A DNA stretch of 8,550 nucleotides from an uncultured Rikenellaceae bacterium (lineage in GTDB: Bacteria; Bacteroidota; Bacteroidia; Bacteroidales; Rikenellaceae): contig CASDWR010000183.1 of assembly GCA_949284665.1 (NCBI GenBank), positions 1 through 8,550 on the forward strand, in the 5' to 3' direction. This document shows positions 1 through 7,172 of this stretch, one piece after another. Within the stretch, counting starts at the first letter, position 1. Every line of letters starts with the position of its first letter. Position numbers and translations under genes: made by a program. The notes beneath the pieces are model-generated. The model was not told the DNA's origin. It searched no databases and saw only the letters and a list, made by a program, of their open reading frames with translations.

Positions 1-464
1 TCTTCGATTTTTTCGGGAGGCAGATTTGCATTGATGGTGTAAAACAGGATCTCCTTTTCTTGGTTTCCGCTTGTTGCGAGTGAGAGTGTCGGGTAGGTTA
101 CCCCGTCAGGGAGTTCGGAATAGATATAGCGAATTCGACTGGCCACCTCGAAGCGGATCATGTCCATTTTGCTTTTGTCCTTGAAGGTGATGGAGACATA
201 GCCGCTTCCCTTTCGGGAGGTGGATGTAATTCTTTTTATGCCTTCGATTGTGGCGAGTGTTCCTTCGATTTTGGAGGTTACCTCTTGTTCGATCAGTTTG
301 GGCGATGCGTTTGGCCAGGAGAATCTAACGGTGATGGTAGAAGGACGTCGTGCCGGCGCATATTGGACATTCAGCGTCGGGATGACACCCAGTCCGACAA
401 TCATCAGCGCACCCATGATAAGGAGCACGGAAAATGCGGACAGTTTATGTTTTTTCTCCGTCAT
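1..464 (-). CDS. RND efflux permease, second of the operon, N-terminal part only
   Basis: This is the N-terminal 154 codons of an inner-membrane RND (resistance-nodulation-division) permease, expected to export substrates using the proton gradient. It reads MTEKKHKLSAFSVLLIM..., with a hydrophobic first membrane segment at about residues 10-28, followed by the start of the periplasmic porter domain. That part includes the family-typical pattern of a Trp-Pro-Asn-Ala stretch near residue 50, an 'EQEVTSKIEGTLATIEGI' helix and an 'S-R-K-G-S-G-Y-V-S-I-T-F' strand. The frame stays open to the window edge, so most of the gene (full members have about 1000 residues) lies outside. The ATG at 464 is 12 bases after the stop of the preceding permease, with only an A-rich stretch before it, so co-transcription and probably coupled translation are expected. 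It differs clearly in sequence from its neighbour, so it is a paralogue and not a recent copy. Assignment to RND is firm; substrate is unknown. Confidence 0.93.
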   Translation of the reverse strand, partial: MTEKKHKLSAFSVLLIMGALMIVGLGVIPTLNVQYAPARRPSTITVRFSWPNASPKLIEQEVTSKIEGTLATIEGIKRITSTSRKGSGYVSITFKDKSKMDMIRFEVASRIRYIYSELPDGVTYPTLSLATSGNQEKEILFYTINANLPPEKIE

Positions 465-476
465 CTTTTTGCGGCG

Positions 477-3400
477 TTATTTTCTCCGATATATTTCATA
501 GTAGGCCAAGGGAATGAAGTATACGCTGACGATCGTACCGATTACCATACCTCCGATAATGGCAACCGAGAGCGGATACTGGAGGTCGGATCCCATATCG
601 CCCCTCACGAGGAATGGGGCGATGGCCAGGATCGTAGTCAATGAGGTCATGACAATGGGTTTCAGGCGTCTGTGTCCAGCATCTATGATGGCATGGAGAA
701 TCGATTTTCCTTCTTCTTTGCGCAACCGGTTGATGGTATCGATTTTCAGGATGGAGTCGTTGATAACGATTCCGCACATGACGATCAGGCCGATAAGCGA
801 CATGATGTTGAGGCTGACACCGCATATGAGCAGCACCAGCAATGCTCCGAAAATATCGACGATGATTTCGGAGAGGATGATGATGGGTTGTACGAGGGAT
901 TCGAATTGCGAAGCGAGGATGAAGTAAAGCAGCAGTACGGCGATGATGAGAATGGTGACCAATTCGCGGACCATGTCGCGGTTGGAGAAGTAACTGCCGC
1001 TGAACGATACTTCGAATTCATCGTTTTCGGATGTGCATTCCTGAATGATCCGGATCGTAGCGGGGATCTGTTTGGTGGGAATATTGAGGTTGAGGGGGTA
1101 GAAATTGCCCTCGGGTCCGCTGATGATATTTTGAAAGTCGCGATCCCGGGTTTCACGCATCAAGTCGCTCATGGGGATGTCGACATTGTTTTTCCGTATG
1201 ACGGTATGGCCGATGATGGTTGAAATGTCGCTTTTGTTGTCGCCGACGATGACGGGCACCGACAGATGCCCCTGGACGATATTGAACAGACGATTTTCAT
1301 TGAGTGCGTTTTTCAGCACAGCGCTCAGTTCGGAATAGGAAACGCCATAGAGAGTCATCAGTTCCGGTTTGGCGATGTAGAGCAGATGTTCCTGCCAGAG
1401 GATCGGTTCGATATCCACATCGGGCAGTTCTTCGTCCAGCCGGCTGAGCAGGCGGTTCAGGGCGTCGGGTTTGGGGGCATCGCCGTCCATGGCCCGGAAT
1501 CGGGCGACCAGACGGGCCTCCTGTTCTGAGAAGACCATGTCGAAGATGTTGCCTGAAGGCTCGAAACTGCAAATAGCTTCGGGGTATTTTTCGTCAATAA
1601 ATGCGGAGATTTTCCGTTGGCTTTCATCCACGAGGTCTGCGTCGGACAGTTTCAGATAGATGATGGCTTCGGAGATTCCGGTTTGGCGGGTATGGGAAAG
1701 GAGGAATTGTTGGCTCCCTGCCATGACGGTAGACTGGACGGTTTCGTCTTTCACGGTTTCGAGCAGTTCCCGGGTACGAGATTCGTTCTCTTCGACAGAG
1801 ATTTTTTCGTTCCAGTCTACATTGACGAGCATGTCGTTGTAGGTAATGGGCGGGAGCAACTCTTTTTCGATGTGGCGTGAAAGGAAGATGATCCCGACGA
1901 TTACTATGGCGAAGGAGCTCCACATGAACCATGGGTTGCGGAAAAGCCATTTGAGTCCTTTACTGTAGACGCGGATAACGGGATCGAACGAGAATCGGGC
2001 CAGGAAACGATTGATCGTGACGGTTTTGTGTTTGCGGTAAGCCAGATAGTAATAAACGGGGATAACGGTTACGGTTGTCAGTAAAGAGGTCAATAGGGTG
2101 ATCGTAACGGCCATGGCCTGATCGTAGAACAGACTGCCGGCTATGCCGCTGAGGAAGATGAGGGGGATGAATACCGAACAGGTGGTCAGTACCGAACTGA
2201 GCATGGGGGCAAACACCTCTTGTGTACCGTTGACGGTTGCTTCGCGGAGCGATTCCGATCGGTTCCAGCGGTAGGTGATGTTGTCGATGACGATGATCGA
2301 GTTGTCGACCATCATTCCAGATCCAAGTACCAGACCTGCCAACGATATAATGTTGATTGTCAGCCCTATAGCATAGAATACGAGCAATGAAAGAATCAGC
2401 GATATGGGAATGGTGATGACAACCAACATGGCCGATCGCATGTTTTGCATGAAGAGGAATATGATGGCACAAGCGAGCAGGATACCGATGATGATATTTT
2501 GGATCAGGTTGTTGATCGAATAGTCGAGCAATGCGGTCTGATCGCGAGTTATGGTAAATTCGAGTTCCGGGTAGTCGTTTTCCATGTGCTGCATCAGTTC
2601 GTCGATATTCGCTTTCAGCCGGGACATTTTTGCATCCGACTGTTTGATGACGGCCAGGGTGACGGCGTTTTTCCCGTCGGACGTTACGATACCTGTCCGT
2701 GGTTGGGGATGTTCGTGAATTGTGGCGATGTCTTTTACCTGGTAGAGCCGGTTGTTGAGTTTGAGATAGATGTCTTCGAGGGTCTGACGGCTGTCGGCGT
2801 CGGACTGGAATTTGACGTTGTAGCGATATTCACCGTCCCGGATATAGAGAGTGCCGAGACGGATGTTGGCTCCGATCAGCGCATTTTCGAGGGTTGAAAG
2901 ATCGACGCCGAGCTGGTGTAATTTTTCTCTGTCGGGGATGATGAGGATTTCGGGTGAAACGTAACCGCTGATGTCGACCATTGCCACTTCGGGCAACTGT
3001 TCGATTCGTTTGGAGATGACCTGACCGGCGAATTCGCTCAATTCGTAGAATTTTTCCGATACGGGGTAAAGCGGATTGGAAGCGACGAACGATTCATCTC
3101 CTTTGGCGGATACATTGATATAGAAAGCCGGGATGTCGGTGGCACTGGCCTTGATGGCTTTCGGTCGTTCAAGTTCTTTGGGAAGGGACGACAGCGAACG
3201 GTCGATTTTTTCGTTCACCTCGATGAACAGGTAGTCGATATCGGCTCCGTGTTCGAAGGTGAGATAGATTGTGCCGCTGCCGTCTTTCGATTCGGTGCGG
3301 ATATCCTTCAGGCCGGCGATCTGCATGAGTTGTTGACGAAGCGGTTTGATGATGGCCTCGTCCAGTTCTCTGGCTGAATAGTCGTGGGCGGTTGTTTGAA

Positions 3401-3533
3401 TACTGATCCTGGGAATATCGATATCGGGGATCAGCGAGACGGGTAGCAGGTTGGTGGCCACGATTCCCAGCACGATGATCGCTATAAGCGACATTGTGAC
3501 GGCAATGGGTCTATCGATGAGTTTTCGTAGCAT
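477..3533 (-). CDS. RND efflux permease, first of the operon, complete
   Basis: A full-length RND permease of 1018 residues, the usual size for the AcrB-like family; it would be the inner-membrane motor of a tripartite pump. Membrane segment 1 is at about residues 10-30. A first periplasmic porter region (about 35-335) is followed by membrane segments 2-6 (about 340-495), a short cytoplasmic link, segment 7 (about 535-552), a second periplasmic region (about 555-855), and segments 8-12 (about 857-1012). Segment 4 carries 'GMMVDNSIIVIDN' (Asp-410, Asn-411), segment 10 'GIVINDSILKID' (Asn-925), and segment 11 'RRLKPIVMTSL' (Arg-956, Thr-963). By my alignment to AcrB these match Asp-407, Asp-408, Lys-940, Arg-971 and Thr-978, so Asp-408 and Lys-940 are replaced by Asn. 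The start MLRKLIDRPIAV is a canonical RND N-terminus. The adaptor gene is 205 bases upstream and a second permease 12 bases downstream. Drug, metal or lipid export cannot be told apart from sequence alone. Confidence 0.97.
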   Translation of the reverse strand: MLRKLIDRPIAVTMSLIAIIVLGIVATNLLPVSLIPDIDIPRISIQTTAHDYSARELDEAIIKPLRQQLMQIAGLKDIRTESKDGSGTIYLTFEHGADIDYLFIEVNEKIDRSLSSLPKELERPKAIKASATDIPAFYINVSAKGDESFVASNPLYPVSEKFYELSEFAGQVISKRIEQLPEVAMVDISGYVSPEILIIPDREKLHQLGVDLSTLENALIGANIRLGTLYIRDGEYRYNVKFQSDADSRQTLEDIYLKLNNRLYQVKDIATIHEHPQPRTGIVTSDGKNAVTLAVIKQSDAKMSRLKANIDELMQHMENDYPELEFTITRDQTALLDYSINNLIQNIIIGILLACAIIFLFMQNMRSAMLVVITIPISLILSLLVFYAIGLTINIISLAGLVLGSGMMVDNSIIVIDNITYRWNRSESLREATVNGTQEVFAPMLSSVLTTCSVFIPLIFLSGIAGSLFYDQAMAVTITLLTSLLTTVTVIPVYYYLAYRKHKTVTINRFLARFSFDPVIRVYSKGLKWLFRNPWFMWSSFAIVIVGIIFLSRHIEKELLPPITYNDMLVNVDWNEKISVEENESRTRELLETVKDETVQSTVMAGSQQFLLSHTRQTGISEAIIYLKLSDADLVDESQRKISAFIDEKYPEAICSFEPSGNIFDMVFSEQEARLVARFRAMDGDAPKPDALNRLLSRLDEELPDVDIEPILWQEHLLYIAKPELMTLYGVSYSELSAVLKNALNENRLFNIVQGHLSVPVIVGDNKSDISTIIGHTVIRKNNVDIPMSDLMRETRDRDFQNIISGPEGNFYPLNLNIPTKQIPATIRIIQECTSENDEFEVSFSGSYFSNRDMVRELVTILIIAVLLLYFILASQFESLVQPIIILSEIIVDIFGALLVLLICGVSLNIMSLIGLIVMCGIVINDSILKIDTINRLRKEEGKSILHAIIDAGHRRLKPIVMTSLTTILAIAPFLVRGDMGSDLQYPLSVAIIGGMVIGTIVSVYFIPLAYYEIYRRK

Positions 3534-3538
3534 GCTGG

Positions 3539-3736
3539 TTATCTCTCTTTGTTGCGACGTTCCGTCGGCGTTTCATTGTCGACCGGCGAAGCAGGGGTAT
3601 GGAATGTCATTGTTTTCTTTTGGACGGTTCGTGGTATGGCTTCGGGTTCTCCGGGAGCTTTGTTCGGAGAGGAGATTGTCGGTTATTTGTCGAACTTTTC
3701 CGAACATTGGGCAAGGAGAATATCAGGGGAAAGCAT
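3539..3736 (-). other. Operon gap with a stop-interrupted 66-codon frame (possible small or broken gene)
   Basis: The 205 bases between the adaptor and permease genes hold no recognisable gene. One minus-strand frame runs almost across the gap. An ATG at 3736, two bases after the adaptor stop, gives 17 codons (MLSPDILLAQCSEKFDK) and then TAA at 3685-3683. The same frame then stays open for 47 codons, rich in Pro, Thr and charged residues, to TAA at 3541-3539, five bases before the permease ATG. The only ATG in the second part is at 3610, giving 23 residues (MTFHTPASPVDNETPTERR...). An 8-base inverted repeat, TGTTCGGA (3661-3668) and TCCGAACA (3699-3706), also lies here. This could be a decayed small gene, a leader peptide coupled to the permease, or chance. 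I do not recognise the sequence. Confidence 0.2.
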
Positions 3737-3738
3737 CA

Positions 3739-4818
3739 CTATTCCTCGTTGTTGAGTTCGACTGTTGACCCGTCGCCCAAATTAAGGTTGCCGGATATGA
3801 TGATCGAATCACCCACGTTGAGTTCGGCATTTCGTTCTGTATTAGCCTTTATCACATAATAGCGGCTATTGTCCATAATGGTGTGGACGTAGGTCCACAA
3901 GGCTTTCCCTTGCGAATAGCGGAACAGCACTTCCAGATTGTCGCGGATTACGACTGCGCTTTTGGGTACGACCAGTTGGTCGGGAACATCGTGCTTGATA
4001 TAAATTTTGACATTCATGCCGTCGAGGAGAGTCCCGTCATTGGGGACTTCGGCACGGACGGCGATCTGACCGTTCTCTTCGACAGTCGGGTTGATGTCGA
4101 GTATACGGCCGTCGATCAATCGTTGGGGGTCGATGAATGGAGCTATTTGTACGGTTTGGCCCGGTCGAACCATGTCGAGTTCGGTTTCGAGGATCGGGAA
4201 ATCCACGTAAAGGGTACGATCGTCGATAATGGTACAGAATTCGGTTTTGGTCTGTTCGTACGGCCTGGATTGAAGGTTTGCCACTTTCCCGCTGAAAGGT
4301 GCCCGCAACGTACAGTCGAGCAGAGTCTGTTCTGCGTTTTCGAGGGAGTTGAGGGCACTGTTGTAGCCGGTTCGTATTTTGATGTTGGCGAATATGTCGG
4401 CCGGCAAGTTGGTTGTGTCGGCGATATTGTAACCGTATCCCACGACGGCATCATTGACATCGAGCCGGGCTTTGTCCATTGCGATTCGTGCCGAGTGGAG
4501 CGAATTTTCGGACGAAGTTTTGTCGAGTTGGGCCAGGATGTCACCGGCAGTGACGGCGGAGCCGTTGGAAACACGGATCTCATTGATGACGCCTTGCGTG
4601 CGGAAAGCGATGACGCTTTTATGTTTTGCATTGAGTCGGCCGTTGCTTATGAGCTCTTTCTGGAAGGTTTGCCGGGTAAGGGGTATGATATTCACTTTGT
4701 TGTGCTCAGCCGTGTATTTGAGTCGTGAGAGTTCATTATCGTCGTTTTTTGGCTTGTCTGTTCCGCAAGCAGCGAAAACGAGTGCGGCTGATAGTATCCA
4801 CAAGTAAGAAGTTTTCAT
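3739..4818 (-). CDS. RND periplasmic adaptor (membrane fusion protein), lipoprotein
   Basis: A 359-residue HlyD/AcrA-type adaptor, which would bridge the RND permeases and the TolC-like exit duct. The N-terminus is a lipoprotein signal: a hydrophobic stretch ends in 'LVFAAC', with Cys-18 as the lipidation site. Two half-lipoyl segments are visible: 'GVINEIRVSNGSAVTAGD' (about 76-93) and 'LRAPFSGKVANL' (171-182). Between them lies a helical hairpin region (about 100-165) that would contact the outer-membrane factor. A beta-barrel domain follows (about 200-275), and the membrane-proximal domain occupies the C-terminus, including 'QLVVPKSAVV' (about 281-290). Length and domain order are normal for the family. 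It lies 29 bases after the outer-membrane factor gene and 205 bases before the first permease. The start is supported by the lipoprotein signal beginning exactly at this ATG. Function as adaptor is firm; substrate unknown. Confidence 0.96.
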   Translation of the reverse strand: MKTSYLWILSAALVFAACGTDKPKNDDNELSRLKYTAEHNKVNIIPLTRQTFQKELISNGRLNAKHKSVIAFRTQGVINEIRVSNGSAVTAGDILAQLDKTSSENSLHSARIAMDKARLDVNDAVVGYGYNIADTTNLPADIFANIKIRTGYNSALNSLENAEQTLLDCTLRAPFSGKVANLQSRPYEQTKTEFCTIIDDRTLYVDFPILETELDMVRPGQTVQIAPFIDPQRLIDGRILDINPTVEENGQIAVRAEVPNDGTLLDGMNVKIYIKHDVPDQLVVPKSAVVIRDNLEVLFRYSQGKALWTYVHTIMDNSRYYVIKANTERNAELNVGDSIIISGNLNLGDGSTVELNNEE

Positions 4819-4847
4819 AGGGATCGAATCTATTCGTGGAGGGGGGG

Positions 4848-6335
4848 TTAGTTAATCAGTTTATCGAATTCGGCAGATATGTCCGTTCCTGATATGTAGT
4901 CGTAAAGCGTGATTTGCCGGAGTTGGTAGTAATAGAGCCAAAAGTTGTAGAGTTCGTTGACATAAGTCTGGTTTGCCTCGTCCTTTTCGCTTTGCGAAGT
5001 GTTCAGGTCGGTTACAGAAACGGAACCTGTCGCGAAGTTTTCAAGTGTAATGGAATAGCGTTCGTTTGCGATTTTGTTTGCCCGTTCCGATAGTTGATAC
5101 TGGTCGTATTGGGAGTTGAATTGGAGGACCTGCGTATAAATGTCCTGACGGTAATCGATGATAGCCTGTTCGATCTGGTTTCTGACTGTTTCGGCTTGGG
5201 CTTTGGCCATCATTACACGTCCTTTGCCCAGTCCCCAGTCCATACTCGGGATTTTCAGGCTCAGCCCTACGATCTCCTGGTCGAGCAGTTGGCGATATGA
5301 GTCCCAGATGATATCGTCGGCGCTTTGCGAGAGTCCGAACTGGGCGTTGAACTGGATCGAGATACCCCGGTTTGCCTTGGCCATGGCGATTTGCCGTTCG
5401 GCTTCGAGTTTGAGTATCTCTTGTTCCTGTATGAATGAGGAGTTTTGGATCGCTTTTTCGAGTACCTGCATGTAGTCGAGTTTAAGGTCGGGCACGTCAG
5501 TCGGCATGATCAGTTCGAGCTCGACGGATTCGTTGTATCCGAGATAGGATTGCAAGGCATTTTTTTTGGACCTGAAAAGCAATTCGCTGTTGTTAATGGC
5601 GAGCGAGTCGTTGACCATGCGCAATTCCAGTTGGAGGAGTTCGTTCTTTTGGACACTTCCCAATCGGAACCGTTGGGAAGCGATGTTGTACATGGTTTTT
5701 GTATTTTGATAGTTGGTGGCAGCGATATCGCAGTTTTGTTTCTGGAGCAGCATGTCGAAAAAGAGCGTAACCGTTTTGACGGTAATGGCTTCCATGTCTT
5801 CGAGATAGATTCGTTTGGATTGTTCGAAACGTTTGGGTTCCACTTTTTTGTCCCATTTGAACCGGTTATAGCTCCAGAGGGGTTGTAGGTAGGAAAGGGA
5901 AATAGGTTGTGCGTAATAGGAAGTTTTTCGGGTTGGATCGTACTGGTCGAGTCGTTCGAGGTTTGAGTAGAGCGACAAGGTTCCGCCCGTAGCCGTGATG
6001 TTCTGGTCGATCGAGAGGGTCATCGAGTTGGTCATGTTGTAGTTTTCGATGTAGTTGATCTCGCCCGACGGGGTTTGCAACTGTTTGAGGGAACGGTTGA
6101 AGTTGACGGCATTCATGCTGAGATTCAGGGATGGCAGTTGTTCGGCCTTGAATGCCCGGAAGTTCCAATAATCCGACAGGAAGTTGTTTTTGGCAAGCAT
6201 GGCGCTGATGGATTGAGCCTGAGCAATAGCGATGGCCTCATCGAGCGTCAGTATGATTTTGCGTTGCGCATCGAGTGTAGCGGGAAAGATTGTTGCCAGG
6301 ATAAGAAAGGGGAAAGAGAGAAAAGAGTGTTTCAT
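4848..6335 (-). CDS. TolC-like outer-membrane factor of the efflux pump
   Basis: A 495-residue outer-membrane efflux protein (TolC/OEP family), which would form the trimeric exit channel of the pump. A Sec signal peptide is visible (MKHSFLSFPFLILATIF, likely cut after 'TLDA' at residue 23). There is no lipobox, unlike OprM-type members. The mature protein shows the two TolC repeats. The first has 'RFRLGSVQKNELLQLELRM' (222-240), and the second has 'RYSITLENFATGSVSVTDLN' (426-445) followed by a long helix. Both have the R-(Y/F)-x(n)-G-S-V turn typical of the helical barrel. An in-frame ATG lies further upstream (to 6500), but those 55 codons would bury the signal peptide inside the protein and are AT-rich, so I start at 6335. 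First gene of the operon; the adaptor follows after 29 bases. Confidence 0.95.
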   Translation of the reverse strand: MKHSFLSFPFLILATIFPATLDAQRKIILTLDEAIAIAQAQSISAMLAKNNFLSDYWNFRAFKAEQLPSLNLSMNAVNFNRSLKQLQTPSGEINYIENYNMTNSMTLSIDQNITATGGTLSLYSNLERLDQYDPTRKTSYYAQPISLSYLQPLWSYNRFKWDKKVEPKRFEQSKRIYLEDMEAITVKTVTLFFDMLLQKQNCDIAATNYQNTKTMYNIASQRFRLGSVQKNELLQLELRMVNDSLAINNSELLFRSKKNALQSYLGYNESVELELIMPTDVPDLKLDYMQVLEKAIQNSSFIQEQEILKLEAERQIAMAKANRGISIQFNAQFGLSQSADDIIWDSYRQLLDQEIVGLSLKIPSMDWGLGKGRVMMAKAQAETVRNQIEQAIIDYRQDIYTQVLQFNSQYDQYQLSERANKIANERYSITLENFATGSVSVTDLNTSQSEKDEANQTYVNELYNFWLYYYQLRQITLYDYISGTDISAEFDKLIN

Positions 6336-6373
6336 GGAGGGGGACTTTATAACCAAAAATAATTTCTCTACTA

Positions 6374-6407
6374 CAAATATAATAAATATGTCAGAAAAAT
6401 ATTTAAA
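6374..6407 (-). promoter_or_regulatory. Candidate Bacteroidota-type promoter of the efflux operon
   Basis: On the minus strand, TATATTTG at 6381-6374 fits the Bacteroides -7 consensus TAnnTTTG exactly. About 22 bases upstream lies a T-run ending in TTTA (6407-6404), a weak stand-in for the -33 TTTG. Transcription would start near 6367, giving a leader of about 30 bases before the ATG at 6335. The surrounding sequence is AT-rich, which lowers the weight of the match. Confidence 0.55.
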
Positions 6408-6419
6408 AACGACGTTTTT
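6405..6419. repeat. Perfect 7+1+7 inverted repeat, possible operator
   Basis: AAAAACG-A-CGTTTTT is a perfect inverted repeat with a single central base. It overlaps the presumed -33 region of the efflux operon promoter. A one-base spacer cannot form an RNA hairpin loop, so a DNA site for a dimeric regulator is the more natural reading. However, it is AT-rich at both ends and only CG on each side is informative. No regulator gene is present in the window to match it with. Confidence 0.3.
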
Positions 6420-6549
6420 TTGACGGGTGATTTTTTGAAAGTTCTTTTGCGTTGACAAAATATGTGAAATCCATAAGGTTTGTGGAACGGTTTTCAGCAA
6501 AAAGAATGAGAATTTTTTTGCTGGGGCTGAGCGTACGTCGCAGGTTTCG

Positions 6550-6557
6550 TATATTTG
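6550..6557 (+). promoter_or_regulatory. Candidate -7 element of the nucleotidyltransferase gene
   Basis: TATATTTG matches the TAnnTTTG consensus and lies 18 bases before the ATG at 6576. No TTTG occurs at the expected 19-22 base spacing; the nearest upstream one (6517-6520) is 29 bases away. If used, the leader would be only about 10-15 bases, A-rich (AAAAAACGAAAAA), with no Shine-Dalgarno site. Confidence 0.4.
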
Positions 6558-6575
6558 TTATGAAAAAACGAAAAA

Positions 6576-7172
6576 ATGGATATGGAAGGGAACATCGCGG
6601 AACTGTCGGCGAGGTATATTCGGTATGCCCATCGGATTGTCGGGGAGGCCGACATTGTCGGGGTGTGGAGGACGATCGGTGCGGAAGTCCGTCAGGTAGG
6701 ATCACTGGCCATGGGATTGATGATGACGCATCGTGATATCGATTTTCACGTTTATACGGACCGGTTGTCCGAGGAAGAGAGTTTTGCGGCGATGGCCGTT
6801 TTGTCGAAGCATCCGTCGGTAGTGCGGATTGAGTGTGTGAATCTTTCCAAGACGGAAGAGGAGTGTATTGAGTGGCATGCGTGGTGGGAAGATGCGGAAA
6901 GCGGACTTTGGCAGATTGACATGATCCATCTTCGGCATGGGTCGCAATGGGACGGTTTTTTCGAACGGATGGCGGAACGGATTGTTGCAACCTTGACCCC
7001 GGAGACACGAACGTCCATACTCTATTTGAAATACAGGACGCCGCCAGAAGAGAAGATCCCGGGAGTTGCCTATTATCAGGCCGTGTTGCGCGATGGGGTG
7101 CGGACGTGGGAGGAGTTTGTACGGTGGCGTGCATCGCATCCGATATCTGGAATTGTTGCGTGGATGCCTTAA
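6576..7172 (+). CDS. Pol-beta-like nucleotidyltransferase family protein, function unknown
   Basis: A 198-residue protein with the sequence signature of the DNA-polymerase-beta-like nucleotidyltransferase fold. Gly-42/Ser-43 lie in 'VGSLAMGL', the metal-binding pair Asp-54 and Asp-56 in 'THRDIDFHVY', and a third acidic residue Asp-115 in 'LWQIDMIHL' sits on a likely beta strand. Established members transfer a nucleotide to antibiotics, proteins, RNA or toxin targets; nothing here shows which. The segment after the third Asp ('WDGFFERMAERI') and the C-terminal 'KIPGVAYYQAVLRDGVRTWEE' region look helical and could be the substrate side. No signal peptide or membrane segment, so cytoplasmic. The length suggests a catalytic domain with a short C-terminal helical part. 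Two possible starts are close together (6576 and 6582); I use the first. It is transcribed away from the efflux operon with a shared 240-base intergenic region, and no antitoxin-like partner gene is next to it. Codon use resembles its neighbours. Confidence 0.82.
   Translation: MDMEGNIAELSARYIRYAHRIVGEADIVGVWRTIGAEVRQVGSLAMGLMMTHRDIDFHVYTDRLSEEESFAAMAVLSKHPSVVRIECVNLSKTEEECIEWHAWWEDAESGLWQIDMIHLRHGSQWDGFFERMAERIVATLTPETRTSILYLKYRTPPEEKIPGVAYYQAVLRDGVRTWEEFVRWRASHPISGIVAWMP

Noticed and set aside
3883..4728. A 281-residue plus-strand open frame within the adaptor gene
   Set aside because: It is the mirror of a strongly supported adaptor gene; the Gly/Val/Phe/Asp-rich translation is typical of antisense frames in this codon usage.
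6457..6480. TTGACA-like sequence (6452-6457 area) suggesting a sigma-70 type promoter
   Set aside because: Bacteroidota primary sigma factors use TTTG/TAnnTTTG, and no matching TATAAT follows at the right distance.
6336..6500. N-terminal extension of the outer-membrane factor to an ATG at 6500
   Set aside because: It would put a 55-residue AT-rich stretch before a good signal peptide and would place the -7 promoter element inside the gene.
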